A DNA stretch of 64,000 nt. Origin: Bidens hawaiensis (taxonomy: Eukaryota > Streptophyta > Magnoliopsida > Asterales > Asteraceae). Of this stretch, positions 12,168-23,760 are shown one piece after another. Below the pieces are notes generated by a model. It ran no database searches. It worked only from the letters and a program-made list of their open reading frames with translations, and was not told where the DNA came from. Where the stretch lies: NCBI GenBank assembly GCA_021521415.1, contig JAIQDT010000027.1, positions 1,511,001 to 1,575,000 on the forward strand. The letters run 5' to 3'. The first letter of the stretch is position 1. Each line of letters begins with the position of its first letter. A program made the position numbers and the translations under genes.

Positions 12168-12796
12168 TGTAACATCCTACTTTTGGTTATAATGATAAAA
12201 TAAATTTTGCATAATTTATATTGGGTCGTTATCGGTTTAGATAGATAGAAAATGAGTTGGGCTAGTGTTGGGTTAAATGGATACGGGTCATGGACTTGGG
12301 TTATGAAAGAAAGAAGGAAAGACCATGGGCTTAAGCCCATGATCCCTAAATATAAAAACCATAATCAGCATTTAATCCCTCATTTACACATATCCCTTAC
12401 ACCACCAAAACACACACTTAAGATCTCTCTCTAGTTCTCTCATTGTCTAGCCGAACCAAGAAAGAGGAATCGATTCCGAACCGAGGTAATACTAATATGA
12501 TATTGTATGAGCTCAAACTAGTTAGATTTAGTCGTGAAACGACGAGCCGACACCTTTAAACCTTTAAAGTCACGAGATCCGGGTTGAATCGGGTATTAAC
12601 CGAGCAAAAGATGAGCCTAGGGGTCACCCTAGCTCAGATCTGGATCAAACGGGACGAAAAACGGTGAAAACGGTGCTGAAACACGTTTTTCCGGCCACCG
12701 CCCGGTTTTCCGGCATGGCGGCGCCGGAAAGGCGGATGGGTATTTAAGGATGTCAGAGAATGTTTATGACATTCTCTGACAAACCCTAACCCTAAT

Positions 12797-13115
12797 TCGT
12801 TAACGTAGACTAACGAACTAGGGGTGATTCGTCAAGTGAATTCGCTAATGAAAGCTTAACGAACTAGCCCTAGTTCGTACCCTGATTCGTTATAGAAAAG
12901 ACAGCGAATTAACCTCATTTCGTTATACTCATTCGTTAAAGGAAGATAACGAACTAGACGGTTCAATTCGTTACTGAAGGGTCATTAGCTATAGGGTTAA
13001 ATTCGTCAAAGAACTAGTTCGCTATGGGGTCCAATTCGATACATGGACCGGTTTGATTCATTATAAATTTAACTAATGGGTCATTCGTTATGAACCCGAT
13101 AATGAACTAGAAGTT
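12797..13115 (+). repeat. TTCGTTA/TAACGAA inverted-motif array in gypsy LTR
   Basis: About sixteen copies of TTCGTTA, TTCGCTA, TTCGTCA or the reverse complement TAACGAA occur in 320 bases, often followed by CTAG. Neighbouring copies face each other and can pair: CCTAATTCGTTA with TAACGAACTAGG (one mismatch) and TAACGAACTAG with CTAGTTCGTA. The 3' LTR holds the same array at about 20055-20370. Confidence 0.8.
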
Positions 13116-13790
13116 TAGTATAATGACAGAATGGTCCCTGAACTTAGAAAAAGGTTGATTTAATTACAAAGAAGCCCTTGAGCATTTTAAGTTAGCAAAT
13201 TTATAATGATTCAAAATTCCAGGTATGCTCGACCCCAGCCAGGGGCTCTGCCCCTTGGACCCTGCTAGGGGCTGCCGCCCCTTGACCCCGCTGCCAGGGG
13301 CGCTGCCCCAGGACCCCCGTCCGTTGAAAGTGGTAATTAGATTCGAAACGCGAGATGAGTAGTGATAGTTAAATGACCCATGTAATTATATAGTTAGTCG
13401 TACCCAACTGAAGAAAGGAATAACTATTAACAGTTTACGTAACCGACTTCAGGTTAGCCCCACTTCCTTGTTATGTTTTCGGGGCTGTGTGCATACTCGA
13501 TGTGATAGTTAATACACTTACCTTAAGTGGTAAGTGTATGCCTTGGATGATTTATGATTGAGGATTGCTTGATGGTGTGTGAACGATCTTCGGATATTGC
13601 ATGTACCGCTAGGTGGTAGTTAATGATATGATTGATATGTATGATGTATGACTGAAGTATGTATGAATATATGTGATGTATGAATATTGTATGTATGATA
13701 TGTTGATGGTACGCAAACGCTCTTCGGAGATTGCACGTATTGTCAAGGAAAGTAAGTAAGAACAGGTATGGTATAGTTTCACGAAACAAA

Positions 13791-13952
13791 GGGACCAGAC
13801 CCTAATAATATCTGTGATGGTAGGGCCCAGACCCTAATAATATCTGTGATGGTAGGGACCAGACCCTAATAATATATGTGATGTTGGGGACCAGACTCTT
13901 TATAATATCTGTGATTTTAGGGACCAGACCCTTATAATATATGTGAGGTTAT
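13791..13952 (+). repeat. 32-bp tandem repeat, five copies
   Basis: Units start GGGACCAGAC or GGGCCCAGAC at 13791, 13823, 13855, 13887 and 13920, with spacings of 32, 32, 32 and 33. The same repeat in the 3' LTR has four copies (21057, 21089, 21121, 21154). One unit accounts for most of the 39-base length difference between the LTRs. Confidence 0.9.
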
Positions 13953-14382
13953 AGGGCGGAAGGCTCTTTAAATATGATGGATAGTTATATATGAAAAGTC
14001 TGTATGGTTAATGTACACCCCTTCGGGCACGTGTTCAAGTATGAGAACAGATTGTATGTTGTATGATTAACTAGAACTCACTCAGCGTAGCGGACTTTTA
14101 GTATGCACCCAAGTGAGTAGTTTGAGGCAGCTTGCATATAAGGAAGCACATGGCATGAACTTGAAGAAGCCGGCATCTCATGGAATGTTATATTATTTTA
14201 AAGACAATGTTTATGTTTAAATAATTTGAATGCTGGTTAAGACAAGAAAGGATGGTTATGTAACATAATGGTTTGAATATTTTAATATTCCACGAATTTT
14301 TTTATTAACTCTGATATTATGAACTGTGTTTATAAGTAAATCCAAAGTCCAAAGTAGGGCACCGGTAACGGGGCCTTACAAG

Positions 14383-14395
14383 TTGGTATCAGAGC
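14383..14395 (+). other. Primer-binding site, tRNA-Met type
   Basis: TTGGTATCAGAGC lies two bases after the 5' LTR. It matches the initiator tRNA-Met 3' end complement (TGGTATCAGAGC) commonly used by plant LTR retrotransposons to prime minus-strand synthesis. Confidence 0.9.
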
Positions 14396-14795
14396 AAAGT
14401 TCGAGAGATTTAAGCATCCTACATGCTTAGACTCGAACAGAGAATGGGATTAAAGTAAGAAAAGAAAGAAGATGCCTGTACGAGAATACCATGTGTCACT
14501 CAAGCAAGCTAAGTGATGGTAAAGTATGTGACTAATTTCACATGTAAAGTAGAATAATGTATAAATGCTAGCTTAATTGCTAGGGGTAGGAGTATATGAT
14601 GATATGAGCTGTTTGATTGTCTAACTGTTAGAAGTAGAACTAGCACAAGTGGATTCATGAGGGGAAGTGTATAGGACAAGGAGAGTAACGTGATCAGCTA
14701 ATCACAGCTGGCCACTGTTATTACCTGTTAGCCTTACTATCCTTGTACTAAGTGGTTCCTTAAGTGATGACGTTTGTGTTTCCTTATAGAATACG
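14396..14795 (+). other. Gypsy 5' untranslated leader
   Basis: No convincing reading frame is present between the primer site and the first gag ATG at 14796. I see no repeat or promoter-like signal beyond ordinary AT-rich sequence. Confidence 0.6.
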
Positions 14796-16006
14796 TATGG
14801 ATGGAGCAAAGAAAACTGCTGGAAAAGGTGGACGTACGGGACGTCGGGTAGACCATGCGTCGTTCAAGAACCCTCAGTAGAGGCAGCCACTAACAACGAA
14901 GGCGAAGGAAGTGCAGCTGGTAGAAATCCGAGTAACAACGAGGGAGTTCAACAGGATCCCGCAATTCAAACTGCCATTGCTCAAGCGGTAGCTACTGCTG
15001 TGAAGAACATGAATCCTGAAGGGTCTGCTGGAGGCCGTGAAAGAACCGGTGAAATGGTGGAGGGAGATGGTAAGAAAAATGATGAAGGGGAGGGGGAAGA
15101 ATCCAGCCTTGTTAAGTCAGTGAAGGTTGATTACAAGAAAAGGGGCCGTGGTGGATGCAACTATAAGTCTTTCAAAAGTTGTGATCCACCAAAGCTAACT
15201 GGCTTGGGAGACGCAATCGCTACTCGCCAATCGATAACCGAGATGCACAAAATTATCTTAATTAGCGAGTGCTGTCCCGACCAAGCTGTGGGGTATGCTA
15301 CCCAATCATTCGGTGAGGAGGCAACGTAGTGGTGGGAGTATGTTAAGCAGAGGAAGAGTCGAGAAGAGATCAAAGCCTTGAGGTGGGACGATCTAAAAGA
15401 GTTAGTGATGAAATGGTTATGTGCTGATGCTGAGGTAGAGAAGGTTGAAATGAAGTTCTTGAGTCCGAAGGCGGGTAAGATGACACACCGCGAATACCTC
15501 ACTGAATTCAACCGTCTGTCAAGGTTGGTGCCAGATATATTGGACACCGAGGCCAAGCGGATCAAATGTTACCTTAGGGGACTGCCGCAGAATGTTCGCG
15601 TCTTGGTCAAGGCAGGTAGACCAGGTACTTTTGATTCTGCTGTGGGGCTCGCAGAAACGGTTTATGAGGTCTTGACAGATGAGGTGGTTATGGAAGAGAA
15701 GAAAGAGAAGAAGTGGGTCGCTTCTGCCAAACGACCTGATACTCAGTTATGGAACCCCAAGAACAAGCAGGCAAGAGTTTGGGAAAAGAAGTCGTGTAAG
15801 ACCTGCGGAAAGATTCATGGTGGCGAGTGTAAGTGGGGTAAGAGTTCTGATGTGTGTAACAAGTGTGGAAAGGCTTATGGTGGGGAATGCGGGATGGAAT
15901 CGAATGCATGTTATAAGTGCGGGAAAGTAGGGAATTTATGCCAATGAGTGTAATGCAAAGCCAGCATGTTACAAATGTGGCAAGACAGGCCATATGGCAT
16001 GGGAGT
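14796..16006 (+). pseudogene. Gypsy gag with multiple zinc knuckles
   Basis: An ATG at 14796 opens a basic N-terminus (MDGAKKTAGKGG) that stops at 14877-14879. The capsid region follows in 14881-15947, interrupted by TAG at 15327-15329 in front of WWEYVK. The retrotransposon-gag signature EYLTEFNRLSRLVPDI is clear. A Cys-rich tail carries three CxxCGK units (from 15795) and, after a frameshift near 15945, a full CYKCGKTGHMAWEC knuckle. The repeated knuckles are unusual compared with the single CCHC of many gypsy gags, and two of the extra ones lack the His. Confidence 0.8.
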
Positions 16007-16539
16007 GCACTGATGGTGAGGCCGGAGGTAGTGGGAAGAAAGATGCTGATCAAGCAAGGCCGAGGACTAGAGCATACATGCTGATCCAGGAACAAGCTAG
16101 ACAGATTCCTGATGTTGTGGCTGGTACGTTCTTAGTAAACGGTATTTCTGCTTCAGTATTGTTTGATTCTAGTGCGAATAGAAGTTTTGTAGCTACGACA
16201 TTTAGTAAATTAGCTAAAATGAAATGTTGCCGAGTGTCTGAAACCTTCATAGTAGAAACCGCTAGTGACACCTCAGTGAAGGTAATGAAAATGGTTAAGA
16301 ATTGTAAGATAGAATTAGAGGGACATGAGTTCCCTGTTACTTTGTATGTTATGACCTTAGGAGGGTTCGATGTAGTTTTGGGAATGGATTGGTTGTCCGA
16401 ATATGAAGCTCAGATAGTGTGTAAGAGTAGGATAATAAAGCTGAAGTCATTGGACGGTAGTGCGGTGACGGTTTATGGCGATAAGGAAAGTTCAGGTCTT
16501 AACGTCATTTCGATGATAAAGGCCGAAGGGTTGTTATGA
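16007..16539 (+). pseudogene. Gypsy aspartic protease
   Basis: The frame reads GTFLVNGISASVLFDSSANRSFV and later GFDVVLGMDWLS, the standard chromovirus protease layout. The catalytic loop is D-S-S-A at 16165-16176 where the family has D-S/T-G-A. The Gly to Ser change (GGT to AGT is the simplest path) would be expected to abolish activity. A stop after KAEGLL ends the frame before RT. Confidence 0.8.
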
Positions 16540-17880
16540 TGAGGGTGTGGTGCCTACCTGGCATATGTTGTCAACGCTACGGCCGAGACGAAAGAAATGA
16601 AAGATGTTCCTATTTTGTGCGACTGCCTAGAAGTATTCCCTGAGGATCTTCCGGGGTTGCCACCGGAGCGAGAGATAGAATTCCAGATAGATTTAATACC
16701 AGGAGCCCAGCCCTTCGCGAAAGCACCTTACCGTCTAGTGCCGTCTGAGATGAAGGAATTGATGTCCCAACTGCAAGAACTCCTCGACAAAGGTTTCATA
16801 AGGCCAAGTGTTTCCCCATGAGGCGCACCAGTGTTATTCGTGAAGAATAAGGATGGAAGTATGAGAATGTGCATAGATTATCGCGAATTGAACAAACTTT
16901 CGGTAGAGAATAGATATCCTTTGCCAAGGATTGATGATCTGTTTGACCAACTGCAAGGATCAAGTTGGTTCTCACGAATAGATCTCAGATCAGGCTATCA
17001 TCAATTGAAAGTGAAAGAGGCAGACATCCCTAAGACAGCGTTTCGGACGCGGTATGGACACTACGAGTTCCTCGTAATGTCATTCGGTCTAACGAATGCC
17101 CCCGCAGCATTTTTGGATATGATGAATAGGGTGTGCCGGCCGATGTTTGATAAGTCAGTTATCGTTTTCATCGATGACATATTGATTTATTCAAGAAGTG
17201 AGTCTGACCATGCCTAGCATCTGAGAGAAGTGTTGGAAGTTCTGAAGAAAGAGAAGTTGTACGCTAAGTTTACGAAATGCACGTTCTGGCTACGAGAAGT
17301 GCAATTTCTAGGTCACGTGATTAATCCAGAAGGGATTTCAGTGGATCCAGCCAAGATTGAAGCGATATACAAAGCTTCTTAAGGTTAGCTGGCTACTATA
17401 GGAGATTCATCGAAGGTTTCTCCAAGATAACCGCACCGTTGACCGGTATGACCCGAAAGTCGATAGTATTCAGTTGGGGTAAGTTTCAAGAAGAGGCTTT
17501 TCAGGAGTTAAAGAACAGGCTCACGCATGCTCCAATCCTTTCTTTACCCGATGGTGACGAGGATTTGGTTGTTTGTACTGATGCTTCACATCGTGGGTTA
17601 GGTTGCGTGTTGATGAAATGAGGAAAGGTGTTAGCTTACGCGTCTAGACAGTTGAAAGTCCATGAGAGTACTTATCCAACGCACGACTTAGAGCTAGCAG
17701 TAGTAGTGCATGCCATCAAGATATGGAGACACTATCTATATGGTACTAAGTGTACCATTTATACAGATCATAAAAGCCTAAGTACTTCTTCGAACAGAAA
17801 GAACTGAACATGAGGCAGAGAAGATGGTTAGAACTAATAAAAGATTAGGACTGCGACATTAAGTACTACCCTTGTAAAGC
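16540..17880 (+). pseudogene. Gypsy reverse transcriptase and RNase H
   Basis: RT blocks include [52 protein letters not shown] and the polymerase box [10 protein letters not shown] (Asp pair at 17173-17178). In-frame stops lie at 16819 (TGA) and 17215 (TAG), and a frameshift lies near 17380. RNase H shows [21 protein letters not shown] and IYTDHKSL, giving the D-E-D catalytic residues, with TGA at 17619. A second shift near 17790 leads to the NVVADALSRK block that starts integrase. Confidence 0.9.
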
Positions 17881-18830
17881 TAATGTGGTCGCCGATGCGC
17901 TAAGCCGTAAGAATGAGGAAGTCCTTGCAACAGTGAAGTCATACCAGTTGATTATGAATTCTAGTCTTTTTGAAAAAATTATCAAAGTCCAGTCAGAGGT
18001 GCTGGTAGATGAAGGGCTAGTAAATAAAGAAAGGATTTTCGATCAACAAGACGAGCTGATGGAAAACACTCATGGTGTTAAGACTAGGTTTGACCGTATG
18101 TGGATTCCACGCCATAGAGATCTCAGAGGTCGAATCTTAGATGAGGCTCATAAGTCAAGATATTCGATTCATCCAGGAGCTACTAAGATGTACCAAAATT
18201 TGAAAAGAGACTATTGGTGGCCAGGAATGAAGAATGACGTGGTAGGTTATGTCAGTAAGTGCTTAACTTGCTTACAGGTCAAGGTAGAGCATCAGAAGCC
18301 TTATGGAAAGATGCAACCTTTGGAGATACCAGAATGGAAATGGGAACACATCACCATGGATTTCATAACTAAGCTACCTCGTACAGCTAAGCATCATGAT
18401 ACCATCTGGGTGATTATGGACCGTTTGACCAAGAGTGCCCACTTTCTGCCTATACGAGAGGCTATCCCATCAGAAACGTTGGCAAGCTTGTTCATTAAGG
18501 AGGTTGTATCCAAGCATGGAGTACCGTAATCGATCGTGTCTGATAGAGATACTTGTTTTACTTCGAGGTTTTGGAAGAAGTTCCATGAAGCCATGGGAAC
18601 GAGATTGAACATCATTATGGCATATCATCCTCAAACAGATGGACAGTCTGAAAGGACGATCCAAACCCTTGAGGATATGCTACGTGCTTGTGTTTTAGAC
18701 TTTGGTGGAAGTTGGGACGATCATTTGCATTTAGCAGAGTTCTCCTACAACAACAGTTACCATTCATGTATTGGTATGCCACCATTCGAGATGTTATATG
18801 GAAGACGTTTGTAGAACTCCGGTGTGTTGG
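17881..18830 (+). pseudogene. Gypsy integrase core
   Basis: The HHCC zinc head (SIHPGATKMYQNLK to CLTCLQ) is intact. The D-D-E triad is seen as [19 protein letters not shown] and [13 protein letters not shown]. One stop, TAA at 18527-18529, sits between KHGVP and SIVSDRD. The region around 18815-18985 is out of frame, but YNNSYH and [11 protein letters not shown] are recognisable. Confidence 0.9.
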
Positions 18831-18989
18831 GGGGAGATTGGTCAAAAGGAGATGGGAAGTTTGGATGTTGTTCAAGAAACTTCTTCAAAGTTCGATCAGA
18901 TTAAGGCAAGAATGAAAGCTGCTAAAGACAGATAGAAGTCGTATGCTGATAAGCGGCGACGATCGATTGAGTTTAACGTTGGTGACAAT

Positions 18990-19397
18990 GTGATGCTCAA
19001 GGTCTCGCCTTGGAAAGGAATTATTCGTTTTAGGAAGAGAGGAAAGTTGAGTCCGGGGTACATTGGACCGTTTAAGATTATGGATCGTGTAGGTGAAGTG
19101 GCTTACAAGCTGGAATTGCCTGAAGAGCTAGAAGGAATTCACTCAACCTTCCATGTTTCTCATCTGAGAAAATGTCTAGCTGATGACACGTCACTCGTGC
19201 CATTAATGGACATTGAGGTTGATGAACAGCTGAACTACATTGAGCAACCAATCGAGATTGTTGACCTCAAGGAAAAGCAGCTTTGTCGTAAAGTTATTCC
19301 ATTAGTGAAAGTGATATGGAAACATCGCAAGGGGTCAGATGCTACTTGGGAAGCTGAGGATGAGATGCACAAGTTTTACCCGAAGTTTTTTATGTAA
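18990..19397 (+). CDS. Gypsy integrase C-terminus with chromodomain
   Basis: An open stretch of 135 codons reads LSPGYIGPFKI (the GPY/F module), FHVSHLRKC, then EIVDLKEKQLCRKVIPLVKVIWKH, SDATWEAEDEMHKFYPKFF. The last block is the degenerate chromodomain of the Tekay clade, thought to steer integration to particular chromatin (family knowledge). It is a domain of a dead polyprotein, not an independent gene; the ATG at 18990 is simply the first Met of the surviving frame. Confidence 0.8.
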   Translation: MMLKVSPWKGIIRFRKRGKLSPGYIGPFKIMDRVGEVAYKLELPEELEGIHSTFHVSHLRKCLADDTSLVPLMDIEVDEQLNYIEQPIEIVDLKEKQLCRKVIPLVKVIWKHRKGSDATWEAEDEMHKFYPKFFM

Positions 19398-19440
19398 TAG
19401 TTAAGTTTCGGGGACGAAAGCTCTTTAAGGAGGGAAGACT
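19398..19440 (+). other. Gypsy polypurine tract region
   Basis: FGDE-like bases (TTTCGGGGACGAAAG) are followed by the purine run AAGGAGGGAAGA right before the 3' LTR start TGTAACC. Confidence 0.75.
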
Positions 19441-21614
19441 TGTAACCTCCTACTTTTGGTTATAATGATAAAATAAATTTCGCCTAATTTATAGTGGGTC
19501 GTTATCGGTTTTGATATATAGAAAATGAGTTGGGCTAGTGTTGGGTTAAATGGATATGGGTCATGGACTTGGGTTATGAAAGAAAGAAGGAAAGACCATA
19601 TGCTTAAGCCCATGATCCCTAAATATATAAACCATAATCACCATTTAATCCCTCATTTACACATATCCCTACACCACCAAAACACACACTTAAGATCTCT
19701 CTCTAGTTCTCTCCTTGTCTAGCCGAACCAAGAAAGTGGAATCGATTCCGACCCGAGGTAATACTAGTATGATATTGTATGAGCTCAAACTCGTTAGATT
19801 TAGTCACAAAACGATGAGCCGACACCTTTAAACCGTTAAAGTCACGAGATCCGGGTGGAATCAGGTATTAACCGAGCAAAAGAAGAGCCTAGGGGTCACC
19901 CTAGCTTAGATCTGGATCAAACGGGACGAAAACGGTGCTGAAACACGTTTTTCCGGCCACCGCCCGGTTTTCCGGCTCGGCGGTGCCGGAAAGGCGGCTG
20001 GGTATTTAAGGATGTCAGGGAATGTTTCTGACATTCTCTGACAAACCCTAACCGTAATTCGTTAATGGAGACTAACGAACTAGGGGTGATTCGTCAAGTG
20101 AATTCGCTAATGAAAGCTTAACGAACTAACCCTAGTTCGTACCCTGATTTTTTATAGAAAAGACAGCGAATTAACCTCATTTCGTTATACGCATTCGGTA
20201 AAGGAAGATAACGAACTAGACGGTTCAATTCGTTACTGAGGGGTCATTCGCTATAGGGTTCAATTCGTCAAAGAACTAGTTCGCTATGGGGTCCAATTCG
20301 CTACATGGACTGGTTTGATACATTATAAAAGTAACGAATGGGTCATTCGTTATGAACCCGATAACGAACTAGAAATTTAGTATAATGACAGAATGGTCCC
20401 TGAACTTACAAAAAGAATGATTTAATTAGAAAGAAGCCCTTGAACATTTTAAGTTAGCAAATTTATAATGATTTAAAATTCCAGGTTAGCTCGACCACAG
20501 CCAGGGGCTCTACCCCTTAGACCCTGCTAGGGGCTGCCGCCCCTAGACCCCGCTTCCAGGGGCGCTGCCCCCGGACCCCTGTCTGTTGAGAGTGATAATT
20601 AGATTTGAAACGCGAGATGAGTAGTGATAGTTAATTGACGCATGTAATTATTATACAGTTAGCTGTGCCAACTGAAGAAAGGAATAACTATTAACGGTGA
20701 ACGTAACCGACTTCAGGTGAGTTTCTAGCCCCACTTCCTTGTTATGTTTACGGGGTTGTGTGTATACTCGATGTGATAGTTAATACACTTACCTTAAGTG
20801 GTAAGTGTATGCCGTGGATGATTTATGATTGATGATTGCTTTACGTGAACGATCTTCGGATATTGCATGTACCGCTAGGGGGTAGTTAATGATATGATTG
20901 ATATGTATGTTGTATGATTGAAGTATGTATGAATATATTTGATGTATGAATAATGTATGTATGATATGTTGATGGTACGCGAACACTCTTCGAAGATTGC
21001 ACGCATTGTCAAGGAAAGTAAGTAAGAACAAGTATGGTACAGTTGCACGAAACAAAGGGACCAGAACCTAATAATATCTGTGATGGTAGGGACCAGACCC
21101 TAATAATATCCGTGATGTTGGGGACCAGACCCTTTATAATATCTGTTATGTTAGGGACCAGACCCTTATAATATATGTGAGGTTATAGGGCGGAAGGTTC
21201 TTTAAATAGGATGGATAGTTATATATGAAAAGTATGTATGATTAATGTACACCTCTTCGGGCACGTGTGCAAATATGAGAACAGATTGTATGTTGTATGA
21301 TTAACTAGAACTCACTCAGCGTAGCTGACTTTTAGTATGCACGCACGTGAGTAGATTGAGGCAGCTTGAATAAAAGGAAGCACATGGCATGAACTTGAAG
21401 AAGCTAGCATCTCAAGGAATGTTATGTTATTTTAAAGACATTGTTTTTGTTTAAATAATTTGAATGTTGGTTAAGACAAGAAAGGATGGTTATGTAACAT
21501 AATGGTTTGAATGTTTTAATATTCCGCGAACGTTTTTATTAACTCTGATATTATGAATTGTGTTTATGAGTAAATCCAACGTCCAAAGTAGGGCACCGGT
21601 AACGGGTCCTTACA
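19441..21614 (+). repeat. 3' LTR of the Tekay-type gypsy
   Basis: It runs TGTAACCTCC to GGTCCTTACA and is collinear with the 5' LTR throughout, with four rather than five copies of the 32-base repeat. It carries the TATA region at about 19621-19632, the TTCGTTA array at about 20055-20370 and the GC palindromes at about 20500-20585. The right flank CTCTA echoes the left flank CTCAA. Confidence 0.9.
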
Positions 21615-23100
21615 CTCTATAAATATGCAACCAACTTCATTTGCATGTATGGCGAAAATCGACGTCGTTAGTCCTATTTCTATCTTAAATATGTCTTAAA
21701 ATTCACCAAATGAATCATCTAAGTTAGCTGATAATGTTTCGTGTAACGATTGTGAGGAATTAAAGTCCAAGTTTGACTTAATTCCCGCTAAAAATGAAAT
21801 ATTTCTTAAACAACTTGCTATAGTTAGAGATAAATTTAGACAATTCTCTGATTTAGTAAAGAAATCAAAAGATAAAATTGAAGGATTGTCTAATAGTAAT
21901 CATGATCTGAAAGCCGAACTTTCAGGAAAACTGATCAATGTTGATAAACAATTTCAAGAGATTATTAAATTGAGAACCAAAATTACTGAACTTGAGAATG
22001 AAATCATCGAATTAAGGAATAAGTTGGGAAAGTTTCGAAATTCATTTTTTTCTTTTGAACGGAATAATTGAGGTTTCGGATAAACAAAAGGGATCAAAAA
22101 CTGGATTGGGATTTGTAAAGGACCCTCCACCATTTTCTATTGACTATTCACACAATCCGTTTTCTAGGAAAGAAGAAAATATGGTTAAAACATCAAAAAC
22201 TTAATCAGTTGTTAATGTGGAAATACCAACACAATTTCTCAAGAAAAACCAACTTATACTTTATCGGCTCAAGGATCTCATACTCAAAGCAACAGAGTGT
22301 TTGTCAAAACTGATGAAGAGCTTGTGATCGAGGATGTGTTTGAGCCTCAAATTATACACAAGGAAAGGAATATTCCACATTCGAATCACATTTTATGTGA
22401 GCCTCATGAATTTGAGGAAGCTATGTATGGTTCAAATACATCTAAGACCAACAATTAAAAAATTATGCCCAATAAATTAGAAAAGACAACAATTTATATT
22501 GAGGATTTAATGTGGTTCGTTAATACTTCTTGTGGTAATGTAAACACAGCTCTTGTGTTTAAATTAATGGGTGCAAACAAAGTTTTTGAAGAAAAAGACA
22601 TTCCCCTATAGTTGATCAAGCCAGAAATGATCGAGAGTGTATTTAAGAATGAAACTTCAAGTTTACATGATCTTGAACGAGCTTTTGCAAGATAAAAATC
22701 ATTAAACACGCCAATACTTAAACCAATTTTGAAACAACACCTAAAAACTTTTAAACCTGTAACGTTTGTTAGTTCTACCAGAACTGACACTCAACAGAGT
22801 TTCTCTAACTGTTCAAATTTGGAATTTTACAAAAAGAAAAAGTTTGTGACTTTTGACGATTTGGATAATGTTAAAGCCTCTAGTGATTCTTGTCAATCCA
22901 ATGATGCACAGTTGTCTGTTAAACCACAACGTGTGTTCATTGATATAAGAACCTGTTTTTTATGTGGCGAACGTGGACATGTTGTAAGAAATTATGGATC
23001 AAGGAAATTGAAGAATGTTAATCCAGTTACCAAGGAACAACCCAAAAAGATTCCTCTAGCTACGGGGATTCTTAAGAGACCATAGTCTCAAGTTGACGAG
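21615..23100 (+). pseudogene. SIRE-like copia gag, second piece
   Basis: The segment resumes the gag interrupted at 12167: PTSFACMAKID, then a long coiled-coil region (ELKSKFDLI, EIIKLRTKITELENEIIELRNKL) and basic/acidic linkers. A second knuckle at about 22950-23000 reads CFLCGERGHVVRNYG, in which the final Cys is Tyr. It parallels the minus-strand SIRE-A gag at 43720-45601 almost block by block. Stops at about 21697, 22069 and 22202 disable it. Confidence 0.8.
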
Positions 23101-23760
23101 ATTCACATAATGTGAATCCACGAAAGGTGGTACATATTACTGATTGCATTGTTAAGTTAAAACTCAGTATTTGTGCCTACACAACCACTTTGTACAAACC
23201 ATGACACAAATGTGATTAAAGATACGTTTCTGAGATGTAATTCGAAGAGACCCGTGACTTATTAACAAGTGCATAAATCAAAATTGGGGTCTAAAGTGAA
23301 TAAATCTATAGATTAAAAGAAAGAGGTGCCCAAGACTGAGGTCTGGGCTGCCTTTTTGGACTATCTCAATAGAAAACTTGATTATGGATAGTCGATACTC
23401 TCGTTAAATCGCCGGTAACCTTCAAACCAATGTAAAGAATATTCAAGGGGGTTATGTGGCTTTTGCCGGTAATTCAAGGGGCATGATAACCAAGGAGGGT
23501 GATTTGTAAAATGGTAATATTACGTTTGAAAAAGTAAATTATTGTGACAAGGTGGATCACAATTTTTTGAGTGTCTCTCAAATTTTTGGTAATAAGTATA
23601 CTACCGTGTTTACCGACAAGGAGCGCATAATACTCGAACTAGGATATGTCATTACAAGAGACATGGTTGTAATGCGATCTCCTAGTTCGAATGATATTTA
23701 TGTATTAAACATGAGAACTAAAGTATCGACTTTGACTTCTGTTGAAACCTGTTTTATCTA
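23101..23760 (+). pseudogene. SIRE-like copia protease region
   Basis: The translation gives NVKNIQGGYVAFAGNSRGMITKEG, NYCDKVDHNFLSVSQI, and MVVMRSPSSNDIYVLNM, matching the SIRE-A protease/pre-integrase at 43280-43720. The catalytic D-S-G found in SIRE-A is not readable here; the region near 23385 is garbled (LDYG). The frame ends at the solo LTR insertion and continues at 26948. Confidence 0.75.

Larger units (their letters stand above)
12168..14380 (+). repeat. 5' LTR of the Tekay-type gypsy
   Basis: It runs from TGTAACATCC to GGCCTTACA. A TATA box (AATATAAAAACC) lies near 12349-12360, followed by a pyrimidine-rich leader. It contains a dense TTCGTTA/TAACGAA array (12797-13115), GC-rich palindromes (13225-13320) and a 32-base tandem repeat with five copies (13791-13952). 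Small ORFs such as those starting at 12252 and 13789 recur in the other LTR only because the DNA does. Confidence 0.9.
12168..21614 (+). mobile_element. Full-length Tekay-type Ty3/gypsy chromovirus
   Basis: Two long LTRs (12168-14380 and 19441-21614) flank a primer site, gag, PR, RT, RNase H, INT and a C-terminal chromodomain. The flanks are CTCAA on the left and CTCTA on the right, a target duplication with one mismatch, and the interrupted copia gag resumes on the far side. About nine mismatches are seen in the first 185 LTR bases. The polyprotein has five in-frame stops and several shifts, so the copy is structurally complete but coding-dead. Confidence 0.9.

Noticed and set aside
12252..12434. 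Small ORF repeated at 19525-19722
   Set aside because: Both lie at the same place in the 5' and 3' LTR of one element; duplication of DNA, not evidence of a gene.
13220..13320. CpG island or host promoter
   Set aside because: The GC-rich stretch is an LTR-internal palindrome cluster present in both LTRs of the gypsy element.
15161..15565. 134-codon minus-strand ORF over gypsy gag
   Set aside because: It is antisense to a clear gag domain; a shadow frame.
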